64,000 bases of DNA from Styela clava (Eukaryota; Chordata; Ascidiacea; Stolidobranchia; Styelidae), in contig NC_135260.1 of NCBI RefSeq assembly GCF_964204865.1, positions 3,844,001 to 3,908,000 on the forward strand, written 5' to 3'. Numbering within the stretch: the first letter of the stretch is position 1; each line of letters opens with the position of its first letter. Both the position numbers and the translations under genes were made by a program. Shown piece by piece: positions 12,812-23,619 of the stretch. The notes below the pieces were generated by a model that was given only the letters and a program-made list of their open reading frames with translations, had not been told where the DNA came from and did no database searches.

Positions 12812-14776
12812 ATGGCTGATTTTGAAAAATCCGTAAAGATTACCCACTCATTGAATGTACTTACATCATTTAATGAACTAAAACAATCCAACTGCATTTG
12901 TAACTTCACAATCAAAGTTGGTGACAAATCTTTCAGAGTCCATCGAGACCTGCTTGGCGCAGTATCAAAGTACTTCAAAGGCATGTTTTCGAGTAACATG
13001 GTTGAGGCTCGGAATGGTTTTGTCATTATGAAAGACATCTGTGCTGATGCTGTAGGGCAGTGTGTAGATTTCATGTATACTGGTGAAGCAAATCCATCCA
13101 TGGAATCTGTTGAAAATACTTTGTATGCTTCCAACTTAATGCAGCTTGAAATATTATCAGGTATATGCTTCAATTTCATGAAAAACAATTTGTCAGTGCA
13201 GCATTGCTTTCTCGTGGTCAGGTTGGCAAGACTTTATAATTGCACAGAGCTACAAACCATTTCTGAGCGATTCATTGTGGATAATTTTGAGTCTCTGATT
13301 TTGGGTGAAAATTTTCTACATCTGAGCAAAGAAGAACTCGTATTTTATCTGCAAAAGTTGGATAAAAAACATGGAGTAGTTTGGCATGCTGTGAGAAGTT
13401 GGATTTCAAACAAAGATGAAACAATTGGATCAGAATTAATGGCGACTTTGCATTTTGAAGAGTTTCCTTATAAATTTTTGCTCACTGATCTTCTAAATGA
13501 TTTTTTGGTAGAAAGTTCTCCAGATGCAAAAAGTTTTGTCATCAAGAATTTGCTTTCGAATATTGATGGGTTGAAAGAGAATTTGTCTCTCGACACTTTA
13601 TTTCTTTTGAGGAAGATTAATCGGATCGATAACAAAGTTTGCTCAGAGAATGTGAGAAATATAATCAATGAATTTATGGCTCAGAATTTTGAACAGATTG
13701 TACCGCTGGATGAATTTGTCGAGTTGGAAAAAGATGAAATTTATATCTTGTTCAAATCTCCGGAAACAAAATATTCTTCAGAGAAAATTAAATGGGAAGC
13801 TGCACTGAAATGGGCCAAACAAAGTCGTCGTCATCGGAAAGTTTTTCCAGACTTGTTCGAGTTGATAAAACTTGAGGATTTTCCTGGTGATTTTATTCGA
13901 CAAACAGTCAGAAATGAACCTTTGGTTAAGGATTCGCACAAGTGTAAAGATTTATTGCTTGATGTCTTTGTCAGAGCCCCTGTGACTAAACTGGTGCCAC
14001 ACATTGCTGTCTCAACAGAGACTGACATAAAAACTCTGAATCTCCAAACAAATCAATGGTCTAGTTTGCATTCAGATTATAATGTTGGAATTCATCTTGT
14101 CAATGTTAAGGGACAATTGTATGCTTCAGATGGGAATGAATTGTCTTTGCTACAAGACGGTCGGTGGACTAAGAAGGCTAAGATTGGGAGTAAGAGTGAT
14201 GGATTGGATAAGATTGTTTATCTCAAGGGTGGGATTTATATTATCAACTTAGATCAGCATACAATGCGATATAACATTGCCGAAGACAGATGGGATAAGA
14301 ATTTACCTTCATGTTGTCTTGATTATCGTTTTTGTGCTGCTGCCTCTGATGAGTTTATATATGCGATGGGAGGTTGGTCAACACAAAAAGAAGCAAAAGT
14401 ATACGATCCTGGAACAAAGAAATGGTCTTCCCTGCCACAGATGATTTATGGAACAGCAGATGGAGCAGCAGTCGTTTTTCAAAGTATGGTTTATGTACTG
14501 GGAGGTTGGAATGGAGAGCGCTCCCACAACCTTGTTCAATGTTATAACCCTGTTGTTCGATCATGGGCACAAATTGCAAGTATGAAGATGAATAGAAGTT
14601 GGTTGAGTGCATGTGTTGCTGATAATAAAATGTATGCTATCGGTGGTGCTAGATGTGAAAACCAGACTGAGGATTCTATTGAAACATTCAATGAAGAAAC
14701 TGGTGAATGGGAAATAGTCTGTGAAATGAATTGGCCCGGGGTGGACTGGGTTCATTGCTGTAGCTTTGCTCGATAG
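12812..14776 (+). CDS. KLHL-A: BTB-BACK-BACK-Kelch protein, intact
   Basis: One exon, 654 codons, start MADFEKSVKITHS, stop TAG. The BTB/POZ domain spans about residues 12-126, with the HRDLL helix at 44-48 and a Phi-X-E element MVE at 63-65, the signature used by KLHL proteins to bind Cullin-3. BACK spans about 131-248 (FESLILGENFLHLSKEELVF at 159-178). A second BACK-like repeat follows at about 283-388 (FEQIVPLDEFVELEKDEI at 293-310, ending LVKDSHKCKDLLLD). Kelch blades run from about 396 to the end; the clearest double-glycine strands are YAMGGW (517-522), YVLGGW (561-566) and YAIGGA (608-613), and the first blades are degenerate. By family knowledge it should act as dimeric substrate receptor of a cytosolic CUL3 ubiquitin ligase; the substrate is unknown. 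It is somewhat longer than usual KLHLs because of the extra BACK-like segment. It keeps the most complete upstream cassette of the array. Confidence 0.93.
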   Translation: MADFEKSVKITHSLNVLTSFNELKQSNCICNFTIKVGDKSFRVHRDLLGAVSKYFKGMFSSNMVEARNGFVIMKDICADAVGQCVDFMYTGEANPSMESVENTLYASNLMQLEILSGICFNFMKNNLSVQHCFLVVRLARLYNCTELQTISERFIVDNFESLILGENFLHLSKEELVFYLQKLDKKHGVVWHAVRSWISNKDETIGSELMATLHFEEFPYKFLLTDLLNDFLVESSPDAKSFVIKNLLSNIDGLKENLSLDTLFLLRKINRIDNKVCSENVRNIINEFMAQNFEQIVPLDEFVELEKDEIYILFKSPETKYSSEKIKWEAALKWAKQSRRHRKVFPDLFELIKLEDFPGDFIRQTVRNEPLVKDSHKCKDLLLDVFVRAPVTKLVPHIAVSTETDIKTLNLQTNQWSSLHSDYNVGIHLVNVKGQLYASDGNELSLLQDGRWTKKAKIGSKSDGLDKIVYLKGGIYIINLDQHTMRYNIAEDRWDKNLPSCCLDYRFCAAASDEFIYAMGGWSTQKEAKVYDPGTKKWSSLPQMIYGTADGAAVVFQSMVYVLGGWNGERSHNLVQCYNPVVRSWAQIASMKMNRSWLSACVADNKMYAIGGARCENQTEDSIETFNEETGEWEIVCEMNWPGVDWVHCCSFAR

Positions 14777-16560
14777 ATGAGTAGCCAGTGATAAGAGTTG
14801 ATGTCGATAAAATATTCTTGTTTTTTGTAAATAGGCTACTATCTGTATTAAATTTTTTTATTGGGTCATTGGGGGTGATTCAACTTCAAATAATATTCTA
14901 ATATCGATGCGTGATATTACTAGCTGTATCATCAATGATAATTTTTCATTTCATGATGTTTTTAATTTGCTATAAATCTACATAATAAAATTTCCACAAT
15001 TTTATATGAATTCTGGATACAACGTTGTGATGTGATTTAGTTTTCTTTTTTTCATAATTACCAAGAAACTTCAATATCACCCATAATTGCGACTTGGCTC
15101 ACTTGCTATCAATTAGCAAAATTGCTGTTAATAATATAAGTTTACTTTTAAAGAATATTTTAGTCTCAACAGTCAAATCACTTTGTTTTAATTCGTCAGA
15201 GATAACAGTGTTTTTAAAACTAAATTTCCGACTTTACAAACTTAATTAAATATCGAACCTTGGTTGTCGCTTTGGTCCCCACTGCTCCCGCGACTTCCTT
15301 TTCCGGTAAAAATGTTTTTTGAATTTTATTTTTTATCAATTTGTATGTTATCATTTACTGAATGGTAAAAAAAACTTGAGTATGACTATTCTATCTTTAC
15401 TCATTATTTCACGGTTCAGGAAGTCATGATGAAATGCATCGACTAAATACCTAAACTTCTAGGTAAAGATCATCTCATTTAAGTCATTGGTATTGATATA
15501 ACTGTAACAAATCCTTTCTGCACAAAATGTTGGTGTTTTATTTCTTTCTTATCAAGTTTGCACTTTTAGGGTTAAATTACACTACTTATTTTATATATTA
15601 TACACACTTATGTGCATTGTATTTATTGATTTATTTTGCTTGATTTCACTCATATTTTGCAACTAATATGGAATACAGAATTTCAGTTTTTGTGAGGCAT
15701 TTTAATACTAATAATATTTCGAATTCATTTATTATACAGTTCAGTTTCATTTTCTCTCCCTCCATATGCATTTGCATACTCCATTTGTAATATCATAGTT
15801 CATCCAAGTCTGTATTTTGTAAGAAAGAACAATGGATAATTTTTTTCACACTGAAAAATAAGTAATTGTGACAAGTTGGAATTTTTTTGAATGTTTTTGT
15901 AAGTTATTTTCTTTAATTGCTAATCCGAGTTTTTGTATATTTAGCTTTGGTATATATATATTTGATTTATTGCTGTTTTCTTAGTTTTTATTTGTTTTTA
16001 GTTTCTTCTGTACACTGTTGGGGCAAGCTGTGCATCTTCATAACTATATACCGTAATTACCATTCGTAGGAAGCTCAAGTTTCATCGAACTGTTTTTGTA
16101 GCTATTTTCACATATTCTATTTTCCACTGTGATAGCAAGTTGTGCGATTCCTAAATATTCTGGTTTTCTTACATATTTCATTTTGATCTCTGCACTTAAT
16201 ACTTTGTAATTAATTTTTATATTATCATTTTTGGGATTCTCAAGAACCCTTCAAGATTGAATTTCTGACATTTGCACTACAGTTGTTAATACATAGCTGT
16301 TTATTTATTTTGGTGACAGAATAACTGATTTAATCGTGTGAATTTGTTATCGAATGTGAATATATTTATTATTTTTTCGATCTATAGATTAAACCGTAGC
16401 TATGTTAACAGTAATCTGTTCACAAAGACAGCAGTATTGAAATAGATTTGATTATTTAGTGACCCACACTCAAGTTTGTTTAAAACTGATGGCTCGGTAC
16501 TATATGCGACGATTCGATATGATACGCCTGAAGACTTAATATTTACACAGTTGATCTTCA
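14777..16560 (+). repeat. KLHL-A 3' flank, conserved in the family
   Basis: No gene. The flank is similar to those 3' of C, E and E2: ATAATTACCAAGAAACTTCA (15054) and GCTATCAATTAGCAAAATT (15105) recur there. GATTAAACCGTAGCTATGTT (16387) and ACTCAAGTTTGTTTAAAACT (16469) match the distal part also present at 4685 and 25500. Part of it is presumably 3' UTR; ATTAAA near 14848 could serve as a poly(A) signal. Confidence 0.6.
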
Positions 16561-16644
16561 ATATATGATATCGGAGAGAAGAAAAGTGATAAGCTTATAT
16601 ATGAAAATCTGGGGAAGGAAGAGTTAAAATAAATAGTAAATCTG

Positions 16645-16730
16645 TTGGGTTAGTGACCGAGTAGCTGAAACACTCTACTTAACCATTTCGCATTGTATCA
16701 GCGGGTAAAACCTCAGGCTCAAATCCATCA
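16645..16730 (+). repeat. tRNA-like (SINE-type) fragment
   Basis: A-box-like GAGTAGCTGAAACACTCTAC (16660) and B-box-like GGCTCAAATCC (16716-16726) lie at tRNA-like spacing. No clear cloverleaf or 3' end was defined, so a tRNA-derived SINE remnant is only a suggestion. Confidence 0.35.
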
Positions 16731-17369
16731 TCCATCGTTGAGTCTGGGCAAATTAACATGTACTAGCTATGTACAAATAGTCCTGACATCTTGCTCTTAG
16801 ACGCCAAAAAGTTGAAAAAATTCCTTGAGAAAGGTTTTTTGAATTTTGTGTTGGAAATGCTGAGATGTTTTTTTAGTTCGGTTGTAAATTTTGATTTTCA
16901 CCGTTAGAATCTGAAATTCTGACTATGAGAAGTTTGAAAATAGGACTCGACAGTTGACAGCCCTGTTTTATATGTATGATATCTTTGACTATCTGAGCTG
17001 GACCATGGCGAAATTGAAAAAAATAGTTAAAAGCGGGTAAATACTCAAACGGAGGCGATTTTCTGAGAACGGAACAATATCAAAAACAGTACTATAACTA
17101 TGGGCAAAACGACGTTGGAAAAAATAAAGGACAACTAGTATCTTTTCTAAATACTAGGAAAGGACAAGTACATGAAAGCTTAATTAAAGGATTGTCCTTT
17201 GAAATAAAGGACGGTTGGCAACCCTAGTACCAGGTTAGGGCTTCGGGTTATGCGACATCTTGGTGCACAAACTTCTTGAGCGCCAAATTACGTGTTTCAC
17301 ATATCATGTGTATTAATCACGCGCAAACGTTCCACCTGTGTTCAGTAAAAGCACTTAAACCCTGAGTCC

Positions 17370-17420
17370 CGATGCATTCTAGTCTCCAGTCGTTCAACCA
17401 CTAAACCAACTGGTTGTTGA
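17370..17420 (-). repeat. tRNA-like (SINE-type) fragment, minus strand
   Basis: On the minus strand GGTTTAGTGGTTGAACGACT resembles a tRNA A-box arm and is followed by a weak B-box candidate. It is fragmentary. Just upstream, 17205-17225 ends in GGACGGTTGGCAACCCTAG, which is typical of a hAT terminus. Confidence 0.25.
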
Positions 17421-17529
17421 CGAGATAACTCGAGTAACTTTGTCAGGGTGAAGGTATGTTTCCACGAAACTCCTCAACACTGCATTCTATAGATAATTAT
17501 TGAATGGCACGGGGGGAACTGCTATAGTT

Positions 17530-18740
17530 CATTTGTCAGGATAAACTCGCTATTAGAAAGAATCAGACCAGATTAAACTTTTTACTATACGACGCTTGAT
17601 CGCGCTTTTAACTCCGAACAAGGCCTTGTACAGGCAGTCACTGATATCTAACGATTTAAAGAATTTAGGCGACGTTCTGTATATCAAATGGTTTTGATAT
17701 ATAGATGATAATTTATTTTCAAGTCCGCCATGATAAACAACGACACATAGTACTGAAATGCATGAAAATTGAGCAAAACTTCAATAAGGTTTAAAAACAC
17801 CAGACATATAAGTACAACATGAGAAATCTCATATTGTGATATTTAATATATACAAAATCACGATGATATACTCAAGAATCGGGTTTTAAGTTTGTGATCA
17901 TTGTGATAATATACAAATATAATTGAAAAACACGATAATATATAATCTCACTAATATGGCTTTAAGCTTGTGAGCATAGTTAAAAATATACGCCTGTGTT
18001 ATGCACGCAGGAGAAGTAGAAATACGAACAATTAAGTAACAATCACGGACATATATTTCCCCTGTTTGACTATTTTAGCCCAATTTTAGCAAAATTATAC
18101 TTTTAGCTGATCTGTTACAAAAATTGCTTATACGACAAATTGAACCTTATTAAAAAAGTTTGGGTGAAATTTTGTAAATTCAATGTAATATAAAAAACAA
18201 ATCACTCTACGAGTTGCCATTGAAGTCTGTAATTGTAAATTATTTTGAATAACGCAACATTATGTATCGTTCACTGCCCCGCAATCCAGTATAAATTCCC
18301 TCTAAATTACAAAGGTGTTGTTTATTCGGACCACAGCCCCATACACACCCCGTCGCCAGTACTTTTCCATTATGTTCACCTTTGTCCCAGACTGACAAAG
18401 TAAATAAATCGTTCTTTATGTTCAGACGTTTTGTCGATAAGAATAGTCGCCGGACGAAGGATAATGTTTTTATATATTTAGCAATGGGGAGGGAAAGGCC
18501 GATCTTATAATCTCTTTTAGTCCGGCTCATAGTCCAGGTCGGAAGTTCGTCATTCTGAATTATACAATATATTATTTAGTTTAATATTCTAGATAGGCAG
18601 GCTTTTGTTTTTGTACCTGGGCCTTTATAAATAGTTTAAATTTAGAAAATTAAGATCAGTGTTATGGATATTAATTTGTTGGTCGATATTGATAAACAAC
18701 TATACTCTGGCAAACTTCATTTCGTGATTGTGACATTGCA
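17530..18740 (+). repeat. Distal upstream repeat R1, copy 2
   Basis: A second, direct copy of the block at 6400-7760, with the same order of landmarks (GATATTTAATATATACAAAA at 17839, ACTCAAGAATCGGGTTTTAA at 17871). It lies upstream of KLHL-A2, so cassette A was duplicated with its distal flank. It lacks the hAT fragment present before copies 1 and 3. Confidence 0.7.
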
Positions 18741-18779
18741 GTGCCGCAGGTTGCACACCCCTTTTCTAAATGATTCAGT

Positions 18780-19700
18780 GAAATATGATAATAATGGAAT
18801 GCGCTGGCATTGTAGGCTCGGGTGAAACTAGCCCTTTCCAAACAATTTCCAAGAATTCAAGGCACTTGGTATGTGACATCACAATGAACAGTGGTAAGCA
18901 AACTACATATGAAGCGATAGGTGAGCATTCTAGCTAGGCGTTAGAAAATATGAGTCGGGGCCATGATTTGACATTAATATGTTGCAAGTGCGGGAGAATG
19001 GAAAATTGAACTGTATAAATGGTCCGGTGGCAAACATTACTTTTCTCAGAGATGAGCGTTCTTTACTCCTGATTGATTGCACATAATGCACCACCAGACT
19101 TTCAAATAGTTCCAGTAACTCTTAGCATTTCAGTGGTCGCATGTGACATGATTTATAGGTGAGTTTCCTTCACTATTGTGTAAGTGCGTATAATGCACCA
19201 CCAATATTTTAAATATCCCCAATAGCTATTGACATTTGGGTGATTGCCATCCAGTAACTGCGCCTAGAGATTCTGAGATGAGTCCCATTTACTACTGAGT
19301 GAGTGCGCTTAATGTACTACAATAATTCTATATAATTTCTGTAACCCGTTTTCATTTCAGTGTTTGCTCTTTCGCTCAGAAATGAGTCTTATTTACTACT
19401 GAGTGAATTTGCTACACTATAATAATTATAGTTTTCGTAGCTTTCGTAACTCACCACCATAATTCAGAATAAAATCAGTCGATCTCGGCATTTCAGTGGT
19501 CGGTCGTAACGTTGCACACGAATGAGTCTCCTACTGATGAGTGCGCGTAATTCATTTAAAAAAATTTAAATAATTTCTGTAGATCTTGGCGATTGGGTCA
19601 CCAGTTCCATCGGTCGCTTTGCTCTGAAATGAGTCTATTCTACTACTGAGTGAGTGTGTATGATGCACTACTGAACATTGGTATGCCTGAGAAAAGCCAA
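18780..19700 (+). repeat. KLHL-A2 upstream degenerate tandem repeats
   Basis: A shorter version of the tandem field before KLHL-A. Units with CTCAGAGATGAG and TACTGAGTGAGTG recur near 19040, 19270, 19375, 19520 and 19625. It lacks the 1.58-kb hAT insertion, so that element arrived in the A copy after the duplication, or A2 was copied from an empty allele. Confidence 0.6.
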
Positions 19701-20329
19701 GTTTGCCAATTGTTGAAAAGTCAGCTTTGTCTATAGAAAATGACTAGGTTGAGAAATTAGATTGCAATGTACAGCAGGGGTGGCCAACACATCAATCAAC
19801 TCGAAGTTATTGTCTCATTCCAAGAGTAGTGTGATAAATTTTATTCGCATCGGAAGCAATAGCATCAGAATGCCCATATTTTTCTAATTCTAAACAAGTG
19901 AAGAATCGGAGTAGATTTAAATCAGATTCTAAAGTTTGAGCAGTCTTGTAACATTTGTGGTTATGAAATATTGTTTTTGCTGTTTAGATAATACATGAAT
20001 ACTGGGCAAGGATTTTTAAGAAATTTTCGACACATCAACTGGAAAGATTGAAATTAACAAAGTAAATCGGACAGAAAATTCACAAATTAGTGTGATCATT
20101 TCATTAAAAACTTGCCCAGAGAACCGAGCTCATGGGCAGCTGTGGAATTTCATTTGTGCGCATGTGCAGTTATCTGAGTATTCAATACTCGTTCGTTTTG
20201 TGTATTATCGATCGGGAGCTATTTTGACAATTTTAGTCAATTAAGGTCGAGAGCAAGTTAGCCAGCCCTGGTGTACAGGATAGGTTTTTGATATTTATCC
20301 CGAAGATAGAAAAGTGCAATCTTATGAAG
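19701..20329. other. Noncoding, possible MITE
   Basis: No gene. CAGGGGTGGCCAACACATCA (19776) and TTAGCCAGCCCTGG (20257-20270) look like inverted ends of another CAGGG-type hAT MITE of about 495 bp. Confidence 0.45.
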
Positions 20330-20552
20330 AATGAAGGTTTGACAATCACCGCAACAGGACATCTTTATCAAAAAGTCTGTTTTGTAACCTTGAATGTTTT
20401 TTCAATCTCTTCTTCTCTTTATTGTATTGCAAAATTGAAATTCTGTCAAACTAATTAATTTACTTAATACAAATATTACACAAGCTAGTTAGACATCTTA
20501 CTGTCATCTACACTTATCATCGAAGCTTTGCCATTTGTGAATCTCTTTCAGG
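20330..20552 (+). promoter_or_regulatory. Conserved proximal 5' flank of KLHL-A2
   Basis: Matches the KLHL-A proximal flank: GGTTTGACAATCACCGCAAC (20336), AGGACATCTTTATC, TTGTAACCTTGAATG (20382) and TGTATTGCAAAATTGAAATT (20421). It is retained although the gene is broken. Confidence 0.5.
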
Positions 20553-23500
20553 ATGGCTGATTTTAAAAAATCTGCAAAGATCAAGACTTTATGATCGTAC
20601 AGAGCTACAAATCATTGCTGAGCGATTTATTGTGGATAATTTTGAGTCTTTGATTTTGGGTGAAGATTTTCTACATTTCAGTGAAGAAAATCTTGTATTT
20701 TATCTGCAAAAGTTGAATAAAAAGCATGAAGTAGTTTGGCATGCTGTGAGAAGATGGATTCTAAACAAAGGTGGAAAGATTGGATCAGAACTGATGGGGA
20801 CTTTGCATTTTGGAGAGTTTTCTTATAACTTTCTGCTCACTGTTCTGCTAAATGATTCTTTGGTAAAAACCTCTCCAGAAGCAAAAAGTTTTGTCATCAA
20901 AAAATTGCTTTCGAATATCGATGGGTTGAGAGAAAATTTGTCTCTCGACACTTTATTCATTCTGAGGAAGATTAATCGTCTTGAAAACAAAGTTGACTCA
21001 GATAATGTCAGAAAAATATTCAATGAATTTATGGCTCAGAGTTTTGAACAGATTGTACCAATGGATGAATTTATTGAATTAGAGCAAGATGAAATTTTCT
21101 TCTTGTTCAAATCTCCGGTAACAAAATATTCTTCAGAGAAAATTAAATGGGAAGCTGCACTGAAATGGGCCAAACGAAGTCGTCGCCATAAGAAATTTTT
21201 TCCAGACTTATTTGAGTTGATAAAACTTCAGGATTTTTCTGATGATTTTATTCAACAAACAGTCAGAAATGAACCTTTAGTTAAAGAGTCGCATGAATGT
21301 AAAGATTTATTGCTTGATATTCATTTTCCCAGAGCTCAGATGGGAATACTTGTCCCACATATTGCTGTCTCGACAAGAACAGGTATAAAGACTCTGAATC
21401 TCCAAACAAATCAATGGTCTAGTTTGCAGTCAGATGATGATGTTGGCATTCATCTTGTCAATGCTGAGGGACGATTGTATGCTTCAGATGGGAATGAATT
21501 ATCTTTGCTGCAGGATGGGCAATGGATTAGGAAGACCAAGGTTAAAAGAAAGAAAGTAAACGATAATACAGTTTATCTCAAGGGTGGGATTTATATTATC
21601 GGCTTTGATCAGCATACAGTGCGTTATGACATTGCCAAAGACAAATGGAATAGGAATTTGCCCCCATGTCTCCTTGATTATGGATTTTGTGCTGCTGCCT
21701 CTGGTGGGTTCTATATGTTCTAATATTTAAGCCCAGAGTATTCTACTACCTACCAGTATATTTATTGTTATTATGTGTAACATATTGTTGTGTTTGGAGT
21801 TAGAAATAAATTAGTAGAGAATAGATGACCACCACTGCCAGCGCGCAGCCGGGATTTTCAAAATCGGAAATTCTCATTGCCGCCTGCAACACCCACCGCG
21901 ATTCCGCGCTTGTTAAAAGAGCCGTCTTGTCAGCGTATAATGATCATTCTGTTACGTAAAATATTCAATCCATGACAACTACGAGATTCTAAAATATCTT
22001 TGTATATTAATTTAATGTGTCCAACATAACTCGCGGTTGCTTCTTCTTACGTCAAAAAAAAACATTACTATTCGGTCCACGGAAATCTGTGACCTAAAAT
22101 TACGAGATAAACTGCTTGATGTATTTAATTTTAATATGTATTTTTGCAATCTTGCCAACTCGTTATTGCCGTTAGAAAAATCTCAAACAATTATATAAAA
22201 TCCTGTTAAGTGTAGAGAATAATTCATTTCATACAATGAATATACATATAAAGTTTAGCAGTAAATTAAAAATACATATTCATCGCCGCGATTATGCCAC
22301 CTGTTAGAAGAGTCGACTTTTACAACAAATAATATAACAACAAATATATATTTTTCTGTTGTGCAAAGTGATGAATTCGTGACCAACACGGGCATATTTA
22401 AAATGTCTTGCTCTTATTAATTTAATTGTCTTCAATTTAAACTGCGGTTGCGTCGACAAAATAAAATCCTCACCACTCTTATATACCATTGCAATCAGCG
22501 GCCATAAAAATAAAAACGTGAGGTAAACTGTCCGATTAAATATTGTTTTTATCCGTATTTTGCGAATTCGGCAAATATTTAGATGTACTTGTTAACAGTG
22601 ACTCCGCTCGATCGAAATGCTCAGAGTAAAATATCTCAGAGTAAAATTTATTTCATCACAATAAAATTGATTGAATATACCTCAGAATAACTATAATATA
22701 ACATTCTCACAACCAGGGAAAAAGTCGTGTTTTAAACCTTGTATCGTGTTAACCCGAAAATATTTGACGGCAATTTAAAGTAAAGGATAATCAGGCAAAT
22801 CCCGCCCTCAGTGACGATACGTTCCTAAACGCTGACCAAACATAATGTGCACACGAAATTTTGTGATTTTCACTGCCTAGAAAAGCGTTTTTTAAATTTT
22901 CGCGGGACTCAATAAAACTTATGTTGTTTACGGTTTTGTTTTCAGTATTTTAAATTGCCGCTTTTCAATCAAAAAGTTGCGTTGTCTTTAGAAACTCGCC
23001 GCCTATGAACGTATTTACCAGATTCACAATTCCGTGCGCATACAAAAATAAAATAAATGTTATCGTTATCGTGGAACAAATTTGTGGAAAATTTTCGTTT
23101 TAGAGAAAATAACACAATCGTAATAGCGTTTACGGGCCTAAATAACACGTTACGCTGATGAGTGATAAAAACAATCGCGCGCAAGTTTCTATCGAGAATG
23201 TTTTCATTCAACGGAAACGTCTTGAAAGCGGCGTCGAAAATGTGTGACGTCACACAAATATCCGATATTCTTATGAACGTGAATTCCGATATTCGAATAA
23301 TGAGATATTCGAATACATTCGAATACTTCATTCGAATTGGCCATCCCTGGTTATAACCCTGTTGTTCGCTCATGGACAGAAATTGCAAAAATGGAGATGA
23401 ATAGATTCAGATTCAGTGCATGTGTTGTTGATAATAAAATGTATGTAGTAGGTGGTGCTAAAGATAAAGGTCTGAATAAGGAATCTATTGAAACATTCAA

Positions 23501-23585
23501 TGAATTATCTGGTGAATGGGAAATAGTCTGTGAAATGGATCGACCTAAGCTGGAATGGGTTTATTGCTGTAGCTATGCTCAATAG
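20553..23585 (+). pseudogene. KLHL-A2: KLHL pseudogene without BTB
   Basis: The start ATGGCTGATTTT is kept, but after ten codons the sequence jumps to the region equivalent to KLHL-A residue ~139 and changes frame, so the whole BTB domain (about 128 codons) is deleted. BACK, the second BACK-like repeat and the first Kelch blades then read openly from about 20632 to 21717. There an insertion of about 1.63 kb interrupts the gene, and the sequence equivalent to KLHL-A residues ~520-577, two blades, is missing. The last blades resume at 23351 (YNPVVRSWTEIAKMEMNR) and end at the family stop. Without BTB the product could not dimerise or bind Cullin-3, so it is a pseudogene. A transcript making a BACK-Kelch fragment cannot be excluded. 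Confidence 0.88.
21719..23350. mobile_element. Insertion inside KLHL-A2
   Basis: About 1.63 kb of foreign sequence between the Kelch-coding halves. The right edge, TTCGAATTGGCCATCCCTG, resembles a hAT terminus, and palindromic ATTCGAAT words crowd at 23290-23340. No matching left terminus or target duplication was found, and Kelch sequence is missing at the junction, so insertion with deletion is likely. No transposase was recognised. Confidence 0.5.
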
Positions 23586-23619
23586 ATGTGTAACCATTGG
23601 TTCAAGTTGAAAATGCTAT

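Noticed and set aside
12763-13188. Long antisense frame opposite the BTB region, also opposite D (47139-47540), E (57747-58145) and E2 (59701-60099)
   Set aside because: It mirrors conserved KLHL codons and is retained only because the sense protein is conserved; no start context or domain of its own.
14355-14755. Antisense and alternate-frame ORFs across the Kelch regions of all paralogues (for example 26894-27375, 35229-35732, 56341-56844, 61002-61505)
   Set aside because: Shadows of the KLHL reading frames with no independent similarity.
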